From Onchidella celtica (Eukaryota > Mollusca > Gastropoda > Systellommatophora > Onchidiidae): DNA of 64,000 nt. Below are positions 59,001 through 64,000 of this stretch, in pieces. How positions within the stretch are numbered: the first letter of the stretch is position 1; every line of letters begins with the position of its first letter. The notes under the pieces are model-generated. The model had not been told where the DNA came from, did not search any database, and worked only from the letters and a program-made list of their open reading frames with translations. Position numbers and translations under genes: made by a program. The stretch spans positions 40,107,296 through 40,171,295 of the forward strand of contig OZ007573.1 of NCBI GenBank assembly GCA_963931925.1, in the 5' to 3' direction.

Positions 59001-62000
59001 CAGATCAATTCTCTCCCCTGCAGAAGATCTCTCTGCTCTGACACCATCCAGCCCTGCAGCAAAAAAGCTCAAATATCTCAATGACCCACCAAATATAGGT
59101 CAGTAACATGGGGCCATATGGTGACCTTAATTCTTGTCTGTTCCATCTCCGCCTTTTACCCAGTTGAAGAATTCGACATTAAACAGCTGCAGCTTTAGTA
59201 CATGTACTATGACAAGTTAGAATAAATCAAAACTGAAAAATCAGCCTGATTAGTTCCACAAAGCATTTTGAAGAAGTGTCAAGGTGTGCATTTGTTATAT
59301 CTCTTCTATAAGTTCTCCAGTTTTTCAGAAAATGGAGATAGAGCAAACAAGAACTGAGATCAAGATATGTAAAGAGCATTGCTAAGCTTAGTAGGCTGGT
59401 AACCCTAGTATTTGGAAAGCAGGGTTAATGCCTAGTGTATATGGCCGATGGTTCTTAATCGTTACGCTGTGCGAGGCCTCGAAATACGGCGTTGACTTCC
59501 CAGGTGTTAACTCTGCGCGGGCATGTAAATACAGCAAGGATTTTTTCTGCATCCTTGTTTAACATAAATGTGTTTGCCTTTGCTGAGTGCATAAGGTAGT
59601 ATACAACCTGAGACTTTTAAAGGGAGAAACTCTTAGTTTGGAACAAACATAGCAAAAGGGATGACAACAAAACTAGTTTCTGTACATTTCTACTCCACAG
59701 GTCCATTCCTTTCCTCTCTATTTCTGCGCCTGGAAGGCATGATTGGCAACAGTTTGTACTTCAATCTCCTGTTGACGGATGTGTTGTCCAGGATGGCCGC
59801 TTACCCGCAACCTTTACTGCGATCATTTCTACTTAATCAGAACCTGGTGTTCCAGCCCTCAGTCAAATCCCTTATACAGGTATGTTTGCTCAGCCTGGGT
59901 CTGGATTAAAGCCAACTGATGCCCTAAGCAGAGCCCAACATTGGTGTCCTCGTTGCTTCCATCCATAGCTCACTGACAAAACCTAAAGACTCAATAAATT
60001 TTAATGCTCAAGGCAAAATGAAGATTTAAAAAGTTTATCATCCTTTTTCTCAGGACTTTTGCCATTCATGATTTTACGATGCAGAATTGAAAACAACAGA
60101 TATACACAATCAAACTAACTAAAGTTAAGTCCGATGTCAAATCTACATCATGTGAAGCCTTTGGTTCATCCTTATCTCCCAAATAAATTGTAAAATTGCT
60201 CGAAATGCCATATTTACAAATACAAATTCTTAAAAATGGTCAAAAAAAAGCAGACAGCATGTAGAATTTTTCTATGTTTACAAGGAAGAAGACAAAATAT
60301 CGCTTCAAGTCATGTACATCACATTATTTCCAGTATTGAGATGCCTAGCTACCAAAAACACATGAAAACATTTGTTGAATATGGCACTTCACGCGGTGTG
60401 TTAGGCAGGAACCCCACCACCTGTAATTTTGAGAGCTCTTCACAGGGCGTTGAGCAGTATTGGGTTTGCAATGTGCTCTGTGCCCGTTTCATTAAAATAA
60501 TGGTGATAAAAGAAGAGTAAAGAATTTGCTAACATTTTGAAATTTGGCTTTATCTGATCATGATACATACTTAAACATAACATTATGATGATACTACAAA
60601 ATTAAATCTTCCTTGGCTGATCAGGTTTGACTCCCAGCAATAAAACAAGAAGACACAGGAATGTCCATACTGTGTTGTGTTGTGGAGTTACAGAGGTTTC
60701 ACATTAGAATGTGCTTTTCCGTAAGTTCTTTTCGTATTGGTGTGTCTGTCCATACAGGTGCTATCATCACTTCGACAAAAGCTGGACAGTTTCTCAGTCA
60801 CAATCAAACAGTTTGACTCTCTGGTGAATAAGGCAAGGAATAATCTTGTGGAGAGAGAAGAACAGCTGTATCAGAGTCTGGAGCAGAACATGCCAGGAAG
60901 TGCTGTCAACAGCCAGGCTGCACAGCATCCTGCCAAGACCCGGGCAGACACCATAGCAGTCAGCCAACCAGTTAGAGGTAGGATTTGAGGACTAATAAAT
61001 TAATCTGTTTGAGGAATGGTGTTTTGAAGGCCAGTGGGTCATTGCTGGGACATACACTAATAAAGCTCAGAGACCATGTCAACAGAGATAGATTATCTGC
61101 CTTCTAGTCTTTTACAGTCAAGGCAAATCAATTTTTCCTTTCTCAGATTTGCCTTGATGATGCATGTCAACACTATTTTGCAGGGTGTTTCTTTTGAATA
61201 TTGAGTATCTGCTTTTTTGGAGAAGTATATTTTTAAATACATGTAAATTCTTGGATATTTTAGGAACAAGAATCCTAAAAATTCATTTTCTGGGATCAGG
61301 CAGTGTGAAAGTTGAGCTGTTTTGGTCGTAGATGGTAGAGGCAGAAATCATGACCACTTCACTGGAAGTGCACCATTTGCATTTTTGTGTCAAGTGTCAT
61401 GATTTTAAAGAATGGTATTACATGAAATGATCTTACAGTAAGCCTCCATCTGTCATGGATGACCAAGAAATTTTGCATCCGGACTGTTTTTGACTCTGCC
61501 GTGCTGGAACAGCATTGCTTGTGGCTGAATAGACCAATGCAGGAGCCGATACAGTCTCTACGGCAAAAGCCACATCTTTGGGTGGTCTCAGATCTGTTAT
61601 CATTTCATAATACTATCTCTAAAGTTTTGTAATGAGATGGTGTTTTGAACTGTTAGGTAAATGTTTTATATATCACGAAACTTGCATTTTCTGTCTGAAA
61701 ATTATCATGTAAACCTGTATCAGACACAGTGTGACAAGTTTGACCAATGAAGACAACAAGGACCACAGTCACAAAGAAAAATTTTACCGCAAAACCAAAG
61801 TTTTAAAGAAAAAGGCCGAAATCACAGAATAGTAGAAATCACACATTCAGTTGCAAGAAAGAAAGAAGTTGTGGACTTTCAATTTGAACTTTTAAAATCA
61901 ATTTTACCAATTTCAAATTTTTCCTGACTTTTGTCGTTCTTCCTCTGTTCTCAGGTAAACTCACAGCTTGTCATTCAGGATAATGAGTTCAATGATTGAG

Positions 62001-63225
62001 AACTGCAACATAATCACATCCTTATTTCCTTTTTCAGAGAAGAAAAAGGTGACTCTGAGTGACCTGATCTTCCGTCGCTCACCTGGTCGAGACAAATTGC
62101 CTGGTGGGAAAAATAACAAGAAACTGTCACAGCTGCAGCGAGTTCAGGTAGGCCTTTGGGTAGTGGGAGGATGTGGTGACTGGTCAGTGTAAGCATGTCC
62201 AGAGAGACAGTAACAAACAGCTTTGTACTGCCCATCAATTTTCACTAGACATGTGGGGAAAGTTGTTCTTCAGGTCTCTTAACTCATGAACACAGACCTG
62301 CCATCTGTCCCTTATTATCTGGGACTGTCTGGTATCTAGGTTGTCAGAAGGACATGAGAAATGTTTTTTTTTTAAAGAAAGAAAAGACATTTCTGCAAAG
62401 TTTGAGGATAAAGATCAGTCCATTAAAGTGCAAGACAGTGGTGACATCGTGCACGTTTATACTATTATGCATAAGAGTACATTAGGTGACCTGTGAGTGT
62501 TTTACCGTGTTTGATTTTTGTACTCTCTTTACTGTGGAAAATGTAACAGACTGATAGTTTCAGTTTGCTTTTCCAGGGGATGGGTATATTATGTGTATCC
62601 CGTGAGATGTCCCTTTTTGAAATGGTCATTTAGTTGGCAGGCCTGTGAACCCTTCAGTGATTTTCTATATGAGTAAAACAAACTTGTAAAAATTATCTCC
62701 TCCGGTTTGCTGTTTTCTTCAGCCATACACTCTAGCCAAAGTTTGTCATGGGATACAGAAAGTAACCCAGTTTCCTCAAAAGGGTCAAAAGGCACTGCTC
62801 TAGCTGGCTTTGTGATTGTGATTGCTGTATGAGGTTGGTCTTGAAGTAAATTTCCCTCCTCTGTAAAATTCAGCATTTTTGTGTACGCGTAATGGAACCT
62901 ACATGAAATCAACAGAGCTATTCAATATAAAACTGTTGTTGTCAATGCGTTTTTTGCATGTGCTGTAACCAGCTGTCAAATAAAATGATTTCATCGTCTA
63001 TTTCTGCAGCTTGCAGAAGGGACTGGTTATCGCTACGTCAGCAATCAAGGTGCACCTGGCCTTGGAAGTGGCGTGAACTATGATGACAACGGCACTCACT
63101 ACCCAATGTCCACATGGAATGCTGTCTACTGTGCCTTAGTCCTGGATGAGTTCCTCAAGGAGTTGGCAGCTCTTTCCCAAGAACACTCAATCCTGCACTT
63201 GGATGAAGGCTATCTGAGCAGCTGA
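36620..63225 (+). CDS. FHIP1: FHIP1 (FAM160A-type) FTS- and Hook-interacting protein, 15 exons
   Basis: Fifteen exons (listed separately) join to 3474 bases, 1157 residues plus stop. Every internal boundary has AG/GT and the phase is continuous. The family forms the FHF complex with AKTIP/FTS and Hook proteins, linking dynein to Rab5-positive early endosomes in the cytosol. Residues 1-480 form the conserved alpha-helical FHIP domain (IHREGPVGQRARDALLL, LYSSLPRRI, TAYLDLF, LFRTLIDLNCEDV, YLVPCTHVM). Residues 516-550 keep the NYFEYL-ARNKLEQ segment. Residues 560-910 are a Ser/Thr-rich linker. Residues 917-1157 hold the C-terminal conserved block (PQPLLRSFLL, VFQPSVKSL, DEFLKELAALS). Vertebrate FHIP1A/B are about 970-1040 residues; the excess is mainly linker. 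FHIP1 rather than FHIP2 is inferred from remembered sequence similarity. Confidence 0.95.
37820..37964 (+). CDS. FHIP1: FHIP1 exon 2
   Basis: Starts AWNVMSCQDKK after TTTCAG and runs to SEDDDGGLP, ending in phase 1. The donor is GTCGGA, weaker than its neighbours, and is the poorest splice site of the gene. Confidence 0.9.
37965..39123. other. Intron 2 with a piggyBac-like MITE
   Basis: It holds the 38563-39059 element. No other structure was seen. Confidence 0.85.
38563..39059. mobile_element. piggyBac-like MITE, 493 bp plus TTAA duplication
   Basis: TTAA at 38563-38566 and 39056-39059 flank perfect 15 bp inverted ends, CCCTTTGTGTACCAC and GTGGTACACAAAGGG. A subterminal 12 bp palindrome, CCGCTATAGCGG, lies at about 38583. 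There is no ORF. The perfect ends suggest a recent insertion. It is 65 bp from the acceptor of FHIP1 exon 3. Confidence 0.93.
39124..39333 (+). CDS. FHIP1: FHIP1 exon 3
   Basis: Encodes PILRFVLDSELLEKVCGW through RLRMQQLRLFELIISQSKQ to LLIDVADSQ. Enters in phase 1 (two bases) and leaves in phase 1. Matches the QLKLFEMLVSEARQPLL region of vertebrate FHIP1. Confidence 0.95.
40076..40175 (+). CDS. FHIP1: FHIP1 exon 4
   Basis: Encodes EISNGELEFKLVLVLHQIC through SQQSLILESFF. Acceptor TATAG, donor AG then GTAAAC; leaves in phase 2. Confidence 0.93.
40660..40837 (+). CDS. FHIP1: FHIP1 exon 5
   Basis: Encodes TDADHGPARFLIFSLLIPY, then IHREGPVGQRARDALLLIM and HIGQYIANNSDFCP. This is among the best conserved blocks of the family. 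Leaves in phase 0 at a GTAAGT donor. Confidence 0.96.
41478..41636 (+). CDS. FHIP1: FHIP1 exon 6
   Basis: 53 codons, VLATGLSGLYSSLPRRI through DDWHAITREDCIRIPDLQ to NSLQFSNAVVQ. Phase 0 at both ends. It continues the FCP/VLATGLS junction exactly as in vertebrates. Confidence 0.96.
42110..42196 (+). CDS. FHIP1: FHIP1 exon 7
   Basis: 29 codons, VAHPLVRNQLIDFIYSGF to PVLAPALHQ, phase 0 at both ends. Confidence 0.96.
43807..43969. repeat. Foldback with 42 bp arms
   Basis: The arms at 43807-43848 and 43929-43969 are inverted copies with about four mismatches and one gap. Both open with AGCCACCCAAGTTGA and include AAATGATGGTT. The spacer is 80 bp, so the RNA could form a long hairpin. It is either a tiny MITE or a local inverted duplication; no target duplication is clear. 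Confidence 0.75.
44011..44670. repeat. About 220 bp tandem repeat, 3 copies
   Basis: The motif GTATTGTAGCAC or its variants starts copies at 44011, 44234 and 44447. Each continues with GAGAATACTGTCTTATTCA, a CAGATGTCAGAG block, GACCACT-AGAAGT and a CT-rich end before TCTTAACATG. Copies differ by many substitutions, so the array is old. Confidence 0.85.
45526..45573 (+). CDS. FHIP1: Candidate FHIP1 cassette exon A
   Basis: 16 codons, DIPGLPIPLLDTDLFR, between ACCAG and GTCAGT, symmetric in phase 0-0. The acceptor is the first AG after a pyrimidine tract about 75 bases upstream, so an AG-free zone is present. Inclusion would extend the loop between ALHQ and ISREEV without shifting the frame. 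I recall no such insert in vertebrate FHIP1, so it could be a lineage-specific alternative exon or chance. Confidence 0.45.
46995..47027. repeat. (AT)n microsatellite
   Basis: About 16 uninterrupted AT units in intron 7. Confidence 0.9.
47509..47544 (+). CDS. FHIP1: Candidate FHIP1 cassette exon B
   Basis: 12 codons, RRKTKNEPRRKT, between a good pyrimidine tract with TTGCAG and a GTAACT donor, phase 0-0. It would add a strongly basic patch, alone or together with exon A, at the same loop of the helical domain. Supported only by splice-site form and phase. Confidence 0.42.
48821..49475. mobile_element. Tc1/mariner-type (pogo-like) MITE, 655 bp
   Basis: The ends CAGTAGACAACGGTTAAAC and (reverse complement) CAGTGGAGAACGATTAAAC are inverted with four mismatches and flanked by TA on both sides (48819-48820, 49476-49477). 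CAGTGGA-type ends with TA targets fit pogo/Tigger elements. TTCGGTTTGGCGCTAGTTT-type subterminal repeats occur near both ends. No transposase motif was seen. Confidence 0.85.
50479..50646 (+). CDS. FHIP1: FHIP1 exon 8
   Basis: 56 codons, ISREEVLTATAYLDLFIRHV through LKTVLKFVLTEKHDE to LLSRINSNSN; phase 0 at both ends, GTAAGT donor. Matches the TAYLELFLRSISEPALLRTF region of vertebrate FHIP1. Confidence 0.96.
50694..50894 (+). mobile_element. LINE 3' stub with 11 bp target duplication
   Basis: AGTTATACACT occurs at 50694-50704 and 50884-50894. Between them, 179 bp encode, in two frames, FLQQCPLYRQQRENSWP and KLYGTAEDVRSTASFIKAIG followed by LLI and stop. This looks like the end of a non-LTR reverse transcriptase polyprotein (HILQ-CPLY and LYG..DL..TA.F motifs). 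It then has an (AGA) tail. It is a severely 5'-truncated insertion 48 bases after the exon 8 donor. The frame change and early stop show it is inert. Confidence 0.85.
51008..51770. mobile_element. piggyBac-like element with an acidic ORF, 759 bp
   Basis: TTAA at 51008-51011 and 51767-51770 flank 12 bp inverted ends, CCCCTTCGTGAC and GTCACGAAGGGG. Near the right end are two hairpins with the stem TGACGAGC/GCTCGTCA (51674 and 51731) and another TGACGAGC. A minus-strand acidic ORF lies at 51177-51389. The element seems to be a deletion derivative of a piggyBac transposon. Confidence 0.88.
51177..51389 (-). pseudogene. Acidic N-terminal transposase-like fragment
   Basis: About 70 codons starting MLSMLLDDASDDEAYYKDYG and running into (DL)n, then SDSASVSSDETRSRS. 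The (DL)n run is encoded by a GATCTA tandem repeat at about 51255-51284. Acidic, Asp/Ser-rich leaders are usual in piggyBac transposases, and the position inside a TTAA-bounded element fits. The catalytic DDE core is absent. Confidence 0.45.
52283..52362 (+). CDS. FHIP1: FHIP1 exon 9
   Basis: Encodes LSTVTLALFRTLIDLNCE and DVMFQLVF, leaving in phase 2 (AG before GTATGC). Corresponds to SLFRTLLNLSCEDVLLQLV in vertebrates. Confidence 0.95.
52917..53120 (+). CDS. FHIP1: FHIP1 exon 10
   Basis: Completes RYLVPCTHVMVSQRRSV, then RDLDLYGKSAEKFLSLRP, CCIQNF and a Pro/Thr-rich tail ending NSSNQSR. Enters and leaves in phase 2. It ends the helical domain and begins the linker. Confidence 0.95.
53440..56777 (-). 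mobile_element. 3.34 kb DNA transposon with decayed transposase gene
   Basis: TAGGTATCCCAAACT at 53440-53454 and its exact reverse complement at 56763-56777 are perfect 15 bp inverted ends. CATATAC at 53433-53439 and 56778-56784 is a perfect 7 bp target duplication. The only coding remains are on the minus strand (54504-56271). A 7 bp duplication is uncommon: hAT and P give 8, Harbinger 3, piggyBac TTAA. I therefore leave the superfamily open. The perfect ends imply a relatively recent insertion, although the gene inside is broken. Confidence 0.93.
54504..56271 (-). pseudogene. RNase H-like transposase-family protein, broken
   Basis: Read from the right, three blocks follow. The first (56271-55900) holds TLLAKTVEILDNLTEIY and CLMSDRAAVMKSFDKK; FLFCNAHFLLG follows at 55815-55845 in a shifted frame. 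The second (55764-55300) holds VFRLIRTAAEVLGPRGDEKN and SYRSNRFNNLFENA. The third (about 55305-54504) holds ERQLADFLPGG, TNLTGERIFGDFDFDLYKRR and a Lys/Glu-rich coiled coil ending PPRKRARPE. The SDRA, CNAHFL and LTGERIFGDFDFD motifs match, from memory, a large uncharacterised family common in cnidarian and mollusc genomes. I count about two frameshifts (near 55820 and 55305) and one stop near 55087. The true N-terminus is not visible. Confidence 0.7.
57795..59098 (+). CDS. FHIP1: FHIP1 exon 11 (large linker exon)
   Basis: 435 codons. It starts SSVNSNTSVPSPSPSAMS, keeps the conserved TNYFEYLHDARNKLEQSS and WACRHWSYLYDGETPAPDS, then becomes Ser/Thr/Glu-rich (SSLSPIPSDT, SSLKSNLSSASHLSSTS) and ends KKLKYLNDPPNI. 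Most of it is probably disordered and phosphorylated. Leaves in phase 1 at a GTCAGT donor. Confidence 0.95.
59701..59879 (+). CDS. FHIP1: FHIP1 exon 12
   Basis: Encodes GPFLSSLFLRLEGMIGNSLY, LLLTDVLSRMAAYPQPLLRS and FLLNQNLVFQPSVKSLIQ, leaving in phase 0. This is the signature C-terminal block of FHIP proteins. Confidence 0.97.
60758..60977 (+). CDS. FHIP1: FHIP1 exon 13
   Basis: Encodes VLSSLRQKLDSFSVTIKQ, then SLVNKARNNLVEREEQLY (coiled-coil-like) and a polar tail to AVSQPVR. Leaves in phase 1. Confidence 0.94.
62038..62147 (+). CDS. FHIP1: FHIP1 exon 14
   Basis: Encodes KKKVTLSDLIFRRSPGRDKL then GGKNNKKLSQLQRVQ, basic, phase 1 in, phase 0 out. Comparable to the SLGELLLRHAHSPTRARQ stretch of FHIP1B. 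Confidence 0.93.
62148..63009. other. Intron 14
   Basis: No repeat was recognised. A 107-codon minus-strand ORF (62589-62912) without known features lies here; see findings. Confidence 0.6.
63010..63225 (+). CDS. FHIP1: FHIP1 exon 15 (stop codon)
   Basis: 71 codons and TGA: LAEGTGYRYVSNQGAPGLGS, TWNAVYCALVLDEFLKELAA, LSQEHSILHLDEGYLSS. NAVYCA-V--EFLKELAA is the conserved C-terminal helix of the family. Confidence 0.96.
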   Translation, partial: LAEGTGYRYVSNQGAPGLGSGVNYDDNGTHYPMSTWNAVYCALVLDEFLKELAALSQEHSILHLDEGYLSS

Positions 63226-64000
63226 TGCAATTGATGTTCGTCTTTAGTTTTTCTCAAAATCAAAAGAAATATAGCAACGTCATAATATTTTAGGAGCGCA
63301 ACGCAGTGAATATTATTTCGCTTGAGACATTTACCACAGTCCATTCAGCATTTGAGATTTGTGACTCTGCTTTCTTTTCCATTGTTAGTCTCATTTAGTT
63401 CATGTCCAGGAGAGAATGTAATGAGGTTTTGTCACTCATTGTCCCTTACAATCCATGCCATGAGTTACTTGATTAGTGAGCTTAGAGCATTCCTTCTGTG
63501 ACCACTGCCATTGCTGTTATTAATAGCATTGTAGCCAGTTGTAATGATCAGACATAGGTTTGCTTGCTTTTTTGAGTTAGAGCTGTAGGCCAATCTTACC
63601 TGTGTATGCTTGGTAATCACTAACTGCTTTACAAACTACATTAGGCATTAGGAACCAGTGCCAGCTGGTCTATCCAATATTTATTGTAGCATCATTTCTT
63701 TTGTGTACTTAGCTTTCATAGTCATTCCATGCACCCCAGTACTCTGAATATTCAATGTTACCAAGTTTGTAGACATAATACATTGTGGATCATTCTTGTC
63801 ATGTTTAGTTTTTTCCGTAGGCCTGCAGGATGCTTGTGAATTGGCAAAATTTTGTTAAAAAACCACAGAAAATCTGTGGAATCGTAGCAGGGCACGGAAA
63901 TTCAAATGTGACAGAAAAAAAAAGTTGAATGTGGCAAAGCCCCGTACTAGAAAGTGGATACAAACATTAAAGAATTTTACTATAAATTTCAAAAGTATTA
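63226..64000 (+). other. FHIP1: FHIP1 3' untranslated region
   Basis: AT-rich, no ORF. No AATAAA is present between the stop and the window edge. ATTAAA at 63966-63971 is the best polyadenylation signal seen, so the transcript ends close to or beyond the edge. Confidence 0.6.

Overview
The window looks like nuclear DNA from an invertebrate animal. I lean towards a mollusc, perhaps a heterobranch gastropod. The reasons are an animal-type gene with short exons and kilobase introns, many short non-autonomous DNA transposons, long tetranucleotide microsatellites, and the frequent AGATCT/TCTAGA runs. The taxon is an inference; no marker in the window proves it.

One gene is certain. From 36620 to 63225 on the plus strand lie 15 coding exons of an FHIP1 (FAM160A-type, FTS- and Hook-interacting) protein. 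The reading phase is continuous across every junction, giving about 1157 residues. The product should join AKTIP/FTS and Hook proteins in the FHF complex, which couples early endosomes to dynein. Two further small exons (16 and 12 codons, both phase 0-0) sit in the 8.3 kb seventh intron and could be alternative cassettes. The introns hold a piggyBac-like MITE, a 42 bp foldback, a 220 bp tandem array, a pogo-like MITE, a LINE 3' stub with an 11 bp target duplication, a larger piggyBac-like element with an acidic ORF, and a 3.34 kb DNA transposon with perfect 15 bp inverted ends, a 7 bp target duplication and a decayed transposase gene on the minus strand.

Positions 1 to about 32100 show no convincing host gene. 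This part is an intergenic or far-upstream repeat landscape: simple repeats, G-runs, tandem minisatellites, dispersed repeat families present two or three times, and several datable transposon insertions. These are two PIF/Harbinger-like MITEs (4598 and 7550), a 202 bp hAT MITE (9882), a 592 bp hAT element (11212), a 481 bp MITE (14735), a 354 bp inverted-repeat element carrying the first half of a THAP zinc finger (19818), and a hAT element with a piggyBac-like MITE nested inside it (24091). A 5'-truncated RTE/BovB-type LINE lies at about 32154-34133, and a 610 bp MITE at 35112-35721 separates it from the first FHIP1 coding exon.

The genes do not form a system. There is one host gene and a layered set of mobile-element fossils. 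The most unusual items are the THAP-bearing MITE, the 7 bp-duplication transposon whose terminal TAGGTA it shares, the two candidate cassette exons, and the Harbinger-like element whose own terminal repeat has been amplified into an internal tandem array.
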